A DNA stretch of 64,000 nt from Prevotella melaninogenica (GCF_013267595.1 NZ_CP054010.1:372001-436000); one strand, 5' to 3'. Positions 36,145 through 44,547 are shown, counted from the first letter of the stretch. A program made the numbers and translations. Notes: generated by a model from the letters alone, not told the origin.

Positions 36145-36738
36145 ATGTTTAAAGATAAATACAAGCGAATAAGTTGTATGTTGCTCTTTTTCCTCATTGT
36201 AGGAAGAACTATGGCACAACAGCCCTTAACCTTTGAGTTGGAACGTGTCAGCGACTCACTTTCATGGCTTTGTTTATATCCTAAGATAGAAAGCAAGACA
36301 TATCCTAAGATAGAAAGCAAGACGGCACTGAAAAGACAAGAGAAGAATAAAAAAAGCAGAACAGCTATTGCGAAATGGCGGCTTCCCTACCCTGTTTATC
36401 AACTCGTAACAGGCGATATTAATGGAGATGGAAAGGACGAAGCAATCGTTGGGGTTATCAAACCGACTCGCTTCTATCCACAACCTGCACGCCGACTCTT
36501 CATCTTTAAACAAATAAATGGTAAAATACGCCCCATGTGGATGGGGGCGCGAATAGGTGGAATACTATGCGATTTTCGTTTTATTGAACCATACGTACGT
36601 ACATTGCAAGCAACCACCGATGATAAATATGTTGTCGCAGACTATGTTTGGGACGACTTCGGACTCGCCTTCGTACGCTTTTTAACTGAAGCAGTTAGCC
36701 ACGAAGAAGCCCTAAAACGATTTACTTCGAACGAATAA
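36145..36738 (+). CDS. Secreted hypothetical protein with FG-GAP-like calcium motif
   Basis: A 197-aa protein with a signal peptide (about 1-24, MFKDKYKRISCMLLFFLIVG then RTMAQ). The motif TGDINGDGKDEAIVGV (about 92-107) is the DxDxDG calcium loop of FG-GAP/VCBS-type repeats, here only once. An exact eight-residue tandem duplication, YPKIESKT, is at 45-52 and 53-60 and comes from a 24-bp duplication in the DNA (36277-36324). It lies 32 bases before the DUF3160 gene and is probably co-transcribed with it and CapA. The role is unknown. Confidence 0.75.
   Translation: MFKDKYKRISCMLLFFLIVGRTMAQQPLTFELERVSDSLSWLCLYPKIESKTYPKIESKTALKRQEKNKKSRTAIAKWRLPYPVYQLVTGDINGDGKDEAIVGVIKPTRFYPQPARRLFIFKQINGKIRPMWMGARIGGILCDFRFIEPYVRTLQATTDDKYVVADYVWDDFGLAFVRFLTEAVSHEEALKRFTSNE
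36277..36324 (+). repeat. 24-bp in-frame tandem duplication
   Basis: Two copies of a 24-base unit beginning TATCCTAAGATAGAAAGCAA are adjacent and differ at one base. They keep the frame and add one YPKIESKT unit. Slipped-strand change in copy number between strains is likely. Confidence 0.9.
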
Positions 36739-36770
36739 AACTAAAATATAACAATTTAAACCAAAACAAG

Positions 36771-39284
36771 ATGAAACACAATCCCTATCACAAGCGAATG
36801 CAAAAGAACGCATTTAGAGCTGTAGCTATTGCATTACTAATCTTGTTAGTCTCACCTACTGCGTGGGCACAAAGTGAAAAGACTGATGGCAACACAGGTG
36901 ATGCATATATTGAACGTGCCCAAGAGAAGAAGACGCCTCTTATTCTCCCTGGTGCTGGAAAAGTCAATATTGAAAAATTGAAGGGTAAGATTGATACGCA
37001 GATGGATATCTCTAAACTCAATCTTTTAGAGCTACGTGCAATCAGAAACGCCTTTGCTGCAAGGCAAGGATACCCTTTCAAGGATGCAACCTTACGTGCA
37101 TTATACAATACAACAACATGGTATAACGATGCACTTTGGGATGTTGGTGAAAAAGAAGAGACCACTGGTAAGAAGTTCTCACCACGTTATACGAAAGAAC
37201 AACTTGCCTTTACAGAGCGCATCCGTGCACGAGAAGCTGAATTACGAAAGCTGAACTTTAAACCAGCGAACAGTAAGGACGTGGTGAATATGAAGAATCT
37301 TATCAACCCTTTCCAGCTAAAAGAGTTTGACCCAAAGCTATATAGCATGTTGGGACAGAATGGTTTTGCAATCATTCCTGCCGAACATAATCAGCTTTTC
37401 CACGTATATGAGAAGAATGATTATGCTGATTTCCCAAGCTTCGTTACCACCGATCTCTATCTACAACTTTTCCATCTCTATTTTGATTGTGTGTTGCGTG
37501 ATGTGGAAGAAAAGCACTTGGACTCCCTGATGATTGTCTTTTCTTCCAAAATGGGAGCAGAGATGAAGACGCTGACAAGCAGTCAGAATACAGATATAAA
37601 GGCTGCAGCGGAATATGGTCAGGCATGGTTTGAAGTCGCATCTTGGCTCTTTAGTCATGATAAGGCTCCTACGTCAGCTGCCACATTGAATGTTCCTGAA
37701 GCTTACAAAACAATGGTAATGGAGGAAATTAATAAGGCCTTTGAGGCTGAGAATGGGTATTCAGAGATGCTTGAATATGCTCCTCCAGGAGGAATGTTTG
37801 CTTATTCGCTCTTCCGTCCACGCGGTCACTATACCCGATCTAAGGTTTGCAGTCGTTACTTCCGTGGTATGATGTGGTTGCAAACAGCCCATTTTGGCAC
37901 GGACAAGCTTGCAAAGATGAAGCAGATTGCGCTTATCGCCAATGTCTTCAATCAACAACCAAAGATCAAAATCATATACGACAAGGTAAGTGAACCTATC
38001 ACTTATCTTATGGGAACACCTGATAATGTTACCCTAATACAGGTTGCGGAACTTATTAAGGAAACGAACTTACCTATAGAAAAGCTATTGTCTTCGAAAA
38101 AAGATATGGCTAAGCTGACAGAAGATATCGAAAGTATTGCAAAAAAACAAACACGCATCGAGTTGAAGAAAACACATGGTAGCAAATATGTCGTAGACAT
38201 TATGCCACAGCGTTATCAACCTGATGCAGAGGCATTGATAGCTACTACGGATCAAGATAGCCCTGTTTCTCTCCGTCCATGCCCTAAGGGACTCGACTGG
38301 ATGGCTGTGATGGGACTGCCAGGTGCCGAACGCATTCTCATGGATGAGCTGAAAGAAGCACAGAAGTGGGCGGATTTCCCTAAGGCATTAACCACAGCTC
38401 GTAAGAAAGTTGCTGATACTCCGTGGGAGGCTTGTGTAGCAAATCAATGGATGTACACGCTCCAGTCATTAGGTGATACCGCACAGTCGCTTCCTTATTT
38501 CATGCGGACACCACAGTGGCAGAAGAAGAATTTGAACACAGCACTTGCTTCTTGGGCTGAGTTAAAGCATGATGCTATCCTCTACGCAAAGCAGCCTATG
38601 TTGGCAGAGTGTGGTGATGGAGGTCCAGAGCCACCTGTCGTGAAAGGTTATGTAGAGCCTAACATAAAGTTTTGGGAGAAAGCTATTGCACTTGTAACAA
38701 GAATGGATAAAGTCCTCACAACTTACAATTTACAGACAGAAAAGGCAAAGGCTGTATATGAACGAATAAAGGAAATGGCTGAATTCTGCCGTGATATCAG
38801 TAAGAAAGAACTGAATGGTGGAAAGATAACTGATGAGGAATATAACCAGATGGAGATTATTGGTTCGACCGTAGAGAACATATCTTTGGAGCTTGTCAGT
38901 GAAGATAACCAGATGTTGCAGGGGTGGTCGGATGTTGTAAGTACCGACAAGAAGGTTGCAGTTGTTGCTGATGTCTTCACTGCTACAGGTGAAAACGTGG
39001 CTATGAAAGACATGTGTGTACTTTACGAAGGTGTTGGTCCTGCTTACGAAATATACGTAGTTGTTGAGATAGACGGCTCCCTTTATCTCACTCGTGGCTC
39101 TGTTTTCTCTTACCGTGAGTTCACTCGATTGACTTCAGACCCACGCATGACGGACGAAGAATGGCAAGAGGAATTAAAGAAGTCACCAACAGGTGGAACG
39201 CCATCATGGATGAAAGAGATCATAGCTCCAGTAAAAGGAATGAGTGCTGATGATGAAGAGACCTTCTATAGCTCGGGTTGTTAA
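36771..39284 (+). CDS. Secreted DUF3160 protein with YARHG-like domain
   Basis: An 837-aa protein with a signal peptide at about 1-33 (ending TAWAQS). Residues about 82-120 (LLELRAIRNAFAARQGYPFK, then TTTWY) resemble the YARHG domain, a short extracellular module. The rest, with DFPSFVTTDLYLQLFHLYFD at about 223-242, SRYFRGMMWLQTAHFG and the C-terminal WSDVVSTDKKVAVVADVFT, matches DUF3160, a large exported family of unknown function. It lies between the small FG-GAP-like protein and CapA. Its 3' end overlaps the CapA start by 35 bases. Confidence 0.88.
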   Translation: MKHNPYHKRMQKNAFRAVAIALLILLVSPTAWAQSEKTDGNTGDAYIERAQEKKTPLILPGAGKVNIEKLKGKIDTQMDISKLNLLELRAIRNAFAARQGYPFKDATLRALYNTTTWYNDALWDVGEKEETTGKKFSPRYTKEQLAFTERIRAREAELRKLNFKPANSKDVVNMKNLINPFQLKEFDPKLYSMLGQNGFAIIPAEHNQLFHVYEKNDYADFPSFVTTDLYLQLFHLYFDCVLRDVEEKHLDSLMIVFSSKMGAEMKTLTSSQNTDIKAAAEYGQAWFEVASWLFSHDKAPTSAATLNVPEAYKTMVMEEINKAFEAENGYSEMLEYAPPGGMFAYSLFRPRGHYTRSKVCSRYFRGMMWLQTAHFGTDKLAKMKQIALIANVFNQQPKIKIIYDKVSEPITYLMGTPDNVTLIQVAELIKETNLPIEKLLSSKKDMAKLTEDIESIAKKQTRIELKKTHGSKYVVDIMPQRYQPDAEALIATTDQDSPVSLRPCPKGLDWMAVMGLPGAERILMDELKEAQKWADFPKALTTARKKVADTPWEACVANQWMYTLQSLGDTAQSLPYFMRTPQWQKKNLNTALASWAELKHDAILYAKQPMLAECGDGGPEPPVVKGYVEPNIKFWEKAIALVTRMDKVLTTYNLQTEKAKAVYERIKEMAEFCRDISKKELNGGKITDEEYNQMEIIGSTVENISLELVSEDNQMLQGWSDVVSTDKKVAVVADVFTATGENVAMKDMCVLYEGVGPAYEIYVVVEIDGSLYLTRGSVFSYREFTRLTSDPRMTDEEWQEELKKSPTGGTPSWMKEIIAPVKGMSADDEETFYSSGC

Positions 39285-40230
39285 AGTTATTATATGCTTG
39301 CTAACTCCTATCCTACTATCTTTCAACGGGATAGGAGTTAATAATATAGACAAAAAGAAGTCTACTTCTAAAGAGGTAGACGACACCTTACGTATCGTTA
39401 TTACAGGTGACCTCCTACTTGACAGAGGGGTAAGACAGAAGATTGATATGGTGGGAGTCGATGCTCTCTTCTCACCTACTATCGACTCATTGTTTCACTC
39501 TTCCAACTATGTAATTGCCAATTTAGAGTGCCCAGTGACCAAAATAAGGGAACGAGTGTTCAAACGTTTCATCTTTAGAGGCGAACCAGAATGGTTGCCC
39601 TCATTACGTCGTCATGGCATAACACACCTCAACTTAGCCAATAATCATAGTATTGACCAAGGAAGAAGAGGACTTTTAGACACACAAGAACAGATTAAAA
39701 AAGCAGGAATGATACCTATCGGGGCTGGTAAGAATATGGAAGAAGCAGCAGAACCAGTACTCATTTCTACAAGTCCACGCCATGTTTGGGTAGTTTCATC
39801 CCTACGTTTACCCTTAGAAAACTTCCTCTATCTTCCTCAAAAACCTTGTGTTAGTCAGGAGAGTATAGATAGTCTTATCATGCGAGTTAAACGCTTACGA
39901 GCCACAGATAAGAATTGTTATATTCTCCTTATACTACATTGGGGATGGGAACACCACTTCAGAGCCACTCCACAGCAGCGTGAAGATGCACACAAACTAA
40001 TAGATGCAGGGGCTGATGCTATTGTTGGACACCATAGTCATACGCTCCAAACATTAGATACATATCGAGAAAAACCAATCTATTATGGTATTGGAAACTT
40101 TATCTTTGACCAAAGAAAACCAATGAATTCACGGGCTTGTCTTGTGGAGTTAAGCATCACTGCAGAGAAGTGTAAAGCAAAGGCTTTACCTATAGAAATC
40201 AAGAACTGCACACCCTACCTTAGTAAATAG
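39250..40230 (+). CDS. CapA family protein (poly-gamma-glutamate synthesis-type phosphoesterase fold)
   Basis: A 326-aa protein of the CapA/PGA_cap family, with the metallophosphatase-like fold. TGDLLLDRGVRQ, YVIANLECPVT, LNLANNHSIDQGRRGL, LHWGWEHHFRATPQQ and GHHSHTLQ match the family blocks in order. A hydrophobic stretch near the N-terminus (about 10-25) is probably a membrane anchor or signal. The ATG at 39250 is chosen, with a second ATG directly after and a GTG 6 bases before. AAAGGAAT lies about 10 bases upstream. The 35-base overlap with DUF3160 means translational coupling. No other capBC genes are near, so polymer synthesis is not implied. Confidence 0.88.
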   Translation: MMKRPSIARVVKVIICLLTPILLSFNGIGVNNIDKKKSTSKEVDDTLRIVITGDLLLDRGVRQKIDMVGVDALFSPTIDSLFHSSNYVIANLECPVTKIRERVFKRFIFRGEPEWLPSLRRHGITHLNLANNHSIDQGRRGLLDTQEQIKKAGMIPIGAGKNMEEAAEPVLISTSPRHVWVVSSLRLPLENFLYLPQKPCVSQESIDSLIMRVKRLRATDKNCYILLILHWGWEHHFRATPQQREDAHKLIDAGADAIVGHHSHTLQTLDTYREKPIYYGIGNFIFDQRKPMNSRACLVELSITAEKCKAKALPIEIKNCTPYLSK

Positions 40231-40283
40231 CGTTTTCAAATTGTGCTTATTTCTCACTTTTGGATAACTTTTCAGCGAAAAAG

Positions 40284-40315
40284 TTTGGAAGTTTACGTTT
40301 AAGTATATACTTTTG
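40284..40315 (+). promoter_or_regulatory. Consensus promoter for the acidic hypothetical gene
   Basis: TTTG at 40284-40287, 20 bases, then TACTTTTG at 40308-40315. It gives a leader of about 62 bases that contains the hairpin at 40329-40354. Confidence 0.7.
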
Positions 40316-40328
40316 CAGCAGGTCTGAG

Positions 40329-40354
40329 GGTATGGCTTTGCACAAAGCTATACC
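40329..40354 (+). promoter_or_regulatory. Leader hairpin before the acidic hypothetical gene
   Basis: GGTATGGCTTT pairs with AAAGCTATACC (one G-U pair) around GCAC. No T-run follows, so it is not a simple terminator. It may protect the mRNA end or regulate translation. Confidence 0.5.
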
Positions 40355-40383
40355 ATAAAGCAAAATGAAAAAGTAAACACAAT

Positions 40384-41196
40384 ATGAAGCGACAAGGACA
40401 AGCACTATCGTTAAAGAATCTAACAAAAAGCAATGTGTGGGACATTCAGGAAAACGATGTCTTCCGCCTTTGGGCACAAGCAGAACGTGACGCCGACTTA
40501 AGGGATAATGAGCGTCATTATATTGATGTAATCAAAAGTGCCTTTACCATAGAAGAAATTAAGGTTGATAAGCCTGAAGTTATCAAGAAATACGAAGAAC
40601 GTGGCTGCCAAGTTGGTCAAGTTAGACTTGATGAGGGTACCACTGTAAAATGGGCTTTAAAGAAAAAATCAATCCAACGTATTACTGATTTAACTTGGGA
40701 AAATATCCATCATATATCAGCTCAAAAGCTAATAGAAGTACTTGAGCGTAACTTTGGCGGTGGTTGGGAGAGCCTTCCACAGAGCGTACAGGATATTATC
40801 TTAAGTGGATTTGATATAAGTACAACTACGCTTCCGACCGTTCGTCTGAAGAAACCAGGTGGTCTTTATGAGAAGAAAGTCGCTGATGGCTTCGAAGTTC
40901 TTGAGATTTCAAAGGGCTCATGGACAGAAGCTATCTTTGCTAAAGAAAAGCCAATTTCAAACGTACTTACTACTAAACTTTCATCATTTGATGAGATTGG
41001 AGAAGAAGAAAACTTGAAGGATTTGGATAATGAAGACGAAATGATGCCTGAAGAAGATAGAGATACAGACGATGAGGACGATGAGGATTTCGATGAGGAC
41101 AAGCTCACTGAAGAAAGCTATCGTACCACATTCGACACCAACCCAGAGGATTTGGAAATGCAAGCCGATGAGGTTGGAGAGGATGTCGACTTCTAA
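40384..41196 (+). CDS. Hypothetical protein with a long acidic C-terminal tail
   Basis: A 270-aa cytosolic protein that I do not recognise. The N-terminal 200 residues look globular, with RLWAQAERDADLRDNERHYI and WESLPQSVQDIILSGFDIST. The last 65 residues are very acidic (EDEMMPEEDRDTDDEDDEDF near 218-237), as in RNA polymerase delta subunits or histone-chaperone-like proteins, but this is only a compositional likeness. It has a consensus promoter, a leader hairpin and a perfect 18-bp terminator, so it seems to be a well-expressed single gene. Confidence 0.75.
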   Translation: MKRQGQALSLKNLTKSNVWDIQENDVFRLWAQAERDADLRDNERHYIDVIKSAFTIEEIKVDKPEVIKKYEERGCQVGQVRLDEGTTVKWALKKKSIQRITDLTWENIHHISAQKLIEVLERNFGGGWESLPQSVQDIILSGFDISTTTLPTVRLKKPGGLYEKKVADGFEVLEISKGSWTEAIFAKEKPISNVLTTKLSSFDEIGEEENLKDLDNEDEMMPEEDRDTDDEDDEDFDEDKLTEESYRTTFDTNPEDLEMQADEVGEDVDF

Positions 41197-41238
41197 ACAA
41201 GCATAATAAAGATAGTAAGTGATTAACCAAATCACTAT

Positions 41239-41280
41239 AAGAAAAGACCCAATCATTTAATGATGATTGGGTCTTTTCTT
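41239..41280. terminator. Perfect 18-bp terminator
   Basis: AAGAAAAGACCCAATCAT pairs exactly with its complement around TTAATG, with A-rich and T-rich flanks. It can serve both the acidic hypothetical gene and the small minus-strand gene ending at 41366. Confidence 0.88.
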
Positions 41281-41365
41281 GTTTTCTAAGATTAATCTTC
41301 TACACGTTTTCTTACCTAATTCGCATTACCGAGCTACGAATAGCCACTAACGCGAGGCGTTTGTT

Positions 41366-41479
41366 TTAGTGCTTTTTAGCCTTCTGAGCCAAAGCCTGAC
41401 GACGAGCATTCTGAATCTCGAGGAAACGAGCATCCATACTACTGTCAAACTCTTGGTTCTTAATAATGAGCCTATCCAT
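41366..41479 (-). CDS. Small hypothetical protein, 37 aa, cut off from its promoter by an IS
   Basis: The protein starts MDRLIIKNQEFDSSMDARFL and ends in Ala/Gln/Lys-rich helix sequence (NARRQALAQKAKKH). It is not recognised; the regular charged pattern suggests a real small helical protein. Before the IS insertion its start would have been about 30 bases downstream of the consensus promoter now at 43176-43207. The IS at 41509 lies 29 bases upstream of the start. Whether it is still transcribed depends on outward transcription from the IS. Confidence 0.55.
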   Translation of the reverse strand: MDRLIIKNQEFDSSMDARFLEIQNARRQALAQKAKKH

Positions 41480-41501
41480 AAATGTATGTTATCTTAAATA
41501 C

Positions 41502-41508
41502 TTAATCG
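41502..41508. repeat. Left target-site duplication of the IS element
   Basis: TTAATCG here is repeated at 43165-43171 directly outside the other IS end. Confidence 0.9.
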
Positions 41509-43164
41509 CTAAAGTTTCCCACCCTCAAAAAGTTGGCTTAAAATAACAGTTTCTCAATAATTATTGGTAACTTTGTAGTGCTTTATTACATTGATTATCA
41601 ACAAATTAAAGAGTAACTGTTATGGATGCAAAATTAGACAATTTAAGCGAGATATCCAAGCTTTTAAGTGTTAAAAGTAAGATGAGTAGCGATATTCTCT
41701 CACTTTTCTCAAAATTTGGTTTTGGACGTCTGCTCTGTAGGCTTTCTTTGGAGAAACACGATGGTATCTCTGCTGTTCAACAGATTCTTTCCCTTTGTCT
41801 TTTCCGTATTAATGGTGAGACGATACACTCCATATACAAGAAGAATTTCTACCATCTTCTCACCACTGGAAAGAACTGCTATTATCGTATGATGGTCAGG
41901 CAGGCAATGAATTGGCGTCGTTTGCTTAGCTATACTGTTCTTCGTTTTGAATGCATTCTCCGTAAGAATGGCATTCAGACAGAGAGCGAGAACTCCTGTG
42001 TTATATTTGACGATACAACCTTGGAAAAGACTGGTAGGAAGTTTGAGCATATTACCAAGGTTTTCGACCATGTACGAATGAACTATGTCTTAGGCTACAA
42101 GCTTCTTTTGTGCCTGTTCTTCGATGGTAAGTCCTCTCTGCCGTTCGACTTCTCCATCCATGAGGAATTAGGAAAGAAAGGGGACGGCGGACTTGGCAAG
42201 AAGGCACTCCGCAGCAGATTCTCCAAGAGACGCATGAAAGAGAGCCCAGCGTATGAGCGGAATCAAGAATGCGGTATGAGCAAGATGGACTCCGCCATAA
42301 GGATGCTCCAGCGCATGTGGAAGAGAGGTATTCATCCCCATTATGCCTTGGCGGATAGTTGGTTTGCCTGTGAGAAGTTCATTGAGGAAATCAGGAGAGT
42401 AGGCAACGGAGCTATACACTACATTGGTCTTGCAAAGATGGGAAAGACAAAGTACTTTGTGGAGAATAAGCGACACAATGCTGCTGAGCTCGTAGCAATG
42501 TATGCAAGACGTACCAAATGCTGCCGGAAGTACAAGTGTCAGTACATTGAGTTGAGGGGCTGTCTGGGGAATATACCAGTCAGGATATACCTGATTAAAT
42601 ATGGGCGTCGACAGACTTGGAACATCATGCTTAGTACGGATCTATCGATGAGCTTTGTGCGTGCCTTCGAGTTATACCAGATACGATGGAACATTGAAGT
42701 GGTCAACAAGGAGACAAAAGGACATCTCGGACTCGGCTCATACATGGGGAGAGACTTTGATGGTCAGATTGCTGATGCAACGCTCTGCTACATTACATAT
42801 ATCGTGATGTCGTTAGAAAAACGGATGTCAGAGTATGAGACCATGGGTGAATTGTTTGCTGACATGGAAGATGATGTCATGGCACTTACGTTATGGCATC
42901 GTGTGCTGAATTGCATAGAGAGATTGCTTGCTGCTCTTTGTGACGTTCTTGGGTTCTCTGTTAGTGAGATAGGGCAGTTAATAGTCACCGACTCAGCAAT
43001 GCGGAACAACTTTGAGATTATGGTCCAAGCATTGGAAGACAGGCAACAAGAAAAGCTCACAACCGTAAACATATTTTAGACAAGTGTTAACGGCTCACGT
43101 TCATGGGTATTCGCAAAGCAGTTTGGTTGAAATACCCATGAAATAGAGGGGTGGGAAACTTTAG
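41509..43164 (+). mobile_element. Complete IS4-family insertion sequence, 1,656 bp
   Basis: Terminal inverted repeats: left CTAAAGTTTCCCACCC (41509-41524) and its exact complement at the right end (43149-43164). The next bases also match with one insertion. A 7-bp target duplication TTAATCG flanks it. One intact transposase gene fills the interior. The matched duplications and the undamaged gene suggest a recent insertion. A -7 box TAACTTTG (about 41570-41577) lies before the transposase. Confidence 0.95.
41622..43079 (+). CDS. IS4-family transposase
   Basis: A 485-aa DDE transposase. The three catalytic residues are visible: Asp in VIFDDTTLEKTG (about 130), Asp in ALADSWFACEKF (about 247) and Glu in the IS4 signature YQIRWNIEVVNKETKGHLGL, which matches the Y-x2-R-x3-E-x6-K pattern (Tyr about 352). 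The length is normal for the family and no stop or frameshift is seen, so it is probably active. It is carried on the plus strand, opposite to the small gene whose promoter it has displaced. Confidence 0.94.
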   Translation: MDAKLDNLSEISKLLSVKSKMSSDILSLFSKFGFGRLLCRLSLEKHDGISAVQQILSLCLFRINGETIHSIYKKNFYHLLTTGKNCYYRMMVRQAMNWRRLLSYTVLRFECILRKNGIQTESENSCVIFDDTTLEKTGRKFEHITKVFDHVRMNYVLGYKLLLCLFFDGKSSLPFDFSIHEELGKKGDGGLGKKALRSRFSKRRMKESPAYERNQECGMSKMDSAIRMLQRMWKRGIHPHYALADSWFACEKFIEEIRRVGNGAIHYIGLAKMGKTKYFVENKRHNAAELVAMYARRTKCCRKYKCQYIELRGCLGNIPVRIYLIKYGRRQTWNIMLSTDLSMSFVRAFELYQIRWNIEVVNKETKGHLGLGSYMGRDFDGQIADATLCYITYIVMSLEKRMSEYETMGELFADMEDDVMALTLWHRVLNCIERLLAALCDVLGFSVSEIGQLIVTDSAMRNNFEIMVQALEDRQQEKLTTVNIF

Positions 43165-43171
43165 TTAATCG
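43165..43171. repeat. Right target-site duplication of the IS element
   Basis: TTAATCG, identical to 41502-41508. Confidence 0.9.
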
Positions 43172-43175
43172 TATG

Positions 43176-43207
43176 CAAAGATACGTTTTCTAAGTAATCA
43201 TAACAAA
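43176..43207 (-). promoter_or_regulatory. Stranded promoter of the 37-aa gene
   Basis: On the minus strand TTTG (43204-43207), a 20-base spacer and TATCTTTG (43176-43183) form a consensus promoter. It reads straight into the right end of the IS, 5 bases away. The insertion point is about at the expected transcription start. Confidence 0.75.
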
Positions 43208-43314
43208 TTTATACGACCTTTTTTGAACTCTTTTTAGTTACTTTTTGACCATAGTCAATACTATTGACTTACATCAAGCATCCACGTGTTATATTGCAAA
43301 CAAGACTAAAAAAG

Positions 43315-43345
43315 TTGGCTATGTCAAATATCTTTCCTAACTTTG
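43315..43345 (+). promoter_or_regulatory. Promoter for the 27-aa peptide gene
   Basis: TTG at 43315-43317, a 20-base spacer and TAACTTTG at 43338-43345. A leader of about 70 bases follows, with a GAACC/GGTTC stem at about 43382-43397. Confidence 0.7.
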
Positions 43346-43422
43346 CACTGAATTAACAAAGAAAAATAAGTAATAACCGCAGAACCAAAGGGGTTCCGCA
43401 CAAAAGAAGAGAGGATAACATT

Positions 43423-43506
43423 ATGTTGACATTTGGTATTGTTACTATCGTTGCAGCAGTAATTGCAGAGGCATTGATTGTTTCAAAGAAGATTAATCTT
43501 GATTAG
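43423..43506 (+). CDS. Small hydrophobic membrane peptide, 27 aa
   Basis: MLTFGIVTIVAAVIAEALIV then SKKINLD: one membrane helix with a short basic end, and a single Glu16 inside the helix. The start follows GAGAGGATAACATT, with the purine-rich AGAGAGGA about 8-15 bases upstream. It has its own promoter and terminator. Short single-helix peptides of this kind include type I toxins and small regulators of transporters, but no family is recognised. An antisense partner was not found by eye. Confidence 0.55.
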   Translation: MLTFGIVTIVAAVIAEALIVSKKINLD

Positions 43507-43586
43507 TAATTATCAAGTAAACAAAAGACCAGAAATTAAATCGTAAGCTGTTGAAAACGATTAACAGCAGACAAATAAAAAAGGAA

Positions 43587-43613
43587 AGGCGATGCACTAA
43601 ATGGTGTATCGGC
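43587..43613 (+). terminator. Terminator after the 27-aa peptide gene
   Basis: CGATGCAC pairs with GTGTATCG (one G-U pair) and is followed by GCTTTTTCT. It lies 80 bases after the stop. Confidence 0.7.
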
Positions 43614-43712
43614 TTTTTCTATGGATGTTATTACTCTTTTCTAACAATAATTTTCTCTCAATCCAACACCCTTTTGCATAGTATTTAGCCCTCATTATCG
43701 TTGATGTTAACT

Positions 43713-43780
43713 ATCCGCACACCTCGTGCTAAGCATGCGCACATATGGTGTTAAGCATCCGCACCACATGTGCTAAGCAG
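43713..43780. repeat. Family-2 palindromic repeat cluster, copy P4
   Basis: Three units: TCCGCACACCTCGTGCTAAG, GCGCACATATGGTGTTAAGC and CCGCACCACATGTGCTAAGC. They form near-perfect direct repeats of a palindrome plus TAAGC. The cluster lies between the 27-aa peptide gene and the convergent AlkD-like gene. The rest of the gap (43507-43932) is empty. Confidence 0.75.
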
Positions 43781-43932
43781 CAATATGCCATTTGAAAAGT
43801 AGCTATACGTTGGTAGAGTATAGGAAAAAAGACTGTAATAGTTCTTCTAACAAAACATTATAAAGCCTTAAAAAGAAGACATCCTTACTTTAGCTTATTG
43901 ATAAAAGAGTAGTTTTCTACTATCACTTTATA

Positions 43933-44547
43933 CTAAAGGATATTAAGATCAGCAAGCGCTTTCTGTGCTATAGTATCGAAGTCTTCTCTTAATTCGCAGA
44001 AACTTAGAACACAATTATATGCAGCATGTCTCAATGGTAGGCTCTCACCTGCTAACGTTGTGTGTGCCTGATCAAGGAACTCATTAATTCCTCGCTCATT
44101 AGGTTCCATACCACGAGCAAACAAACGAGCAAGCAACTGATAGCCACAAAGCTGATACATATCACGTTCAGAAGCAATCCACTTGTATGCCAAAGCAGGT
44201 GCAAAGTCAAGATACTGAAGAAGATTAAACGCCAATAACTCAGCCATTTCTTGTGTACGAAGGCGTTCCATCCATACCTCCACAAGGTCTTCATCCATTT
44301 TCTCAGCTGGCATAATAAGCGTAGCCAGTACCTGACACTCACGAATATCCTCTTTCCATAGTTCTATAGCGAGCTCATAATCCTTACCATATTCAGCTGC
44401 CATCTTCTGCAAATCAGGGATTGGTACTCCCCAGTTTATCTTATACGTAACACCCTTTTGACGCATAGAGTGCGATGCAACTCCATTCATCAAGAGGCGG
44501 AAAGACTGTTTAATCTCTTTCAGTTTCTCGTGTATCTGTTCATTCAT
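43933..44547 (-). CDS. DNA alkylation repair protein (AlkD-like)
   Basis: A 204-aa all-helical protein of the AlkD/HEAT-like family. Helix pairs such as PIPDLQKMAAEYGKDYELAI, ELWKEDIRECQVLATLIM and AYKWIASERDMYQLCGYQLL follow the ALK repeat pattern; AlkD enzymes excise N3- and N7-alkylated purines. The N-terminus up to KGVTYKINWGVPIP is typical of the Bacteroidota form. The catalytic Asp of classic AlkD cannot be placed safely by eye. It lies downstream of the TPR gene in the same direction (99-base gap). Confidence 0.82.
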   Translation of the reverse strand: MNEQIHEKLKEIKQSFRLLMNGVASHSMRQKGVTYKINWGVPIPDLQKMAAEYGKDYELAIELWKEDIRECQVLATLIMPAEKMDEDLVEVWMERLRTQEMAELLAFNLLQYLDFAPALAYKWIASERDMYQLCGYQLLARLFARGMEPNERGINEFLDQAHTTLAGESLPLRHAAYNCVLSFCELREDFDTIAQKALADLNIL

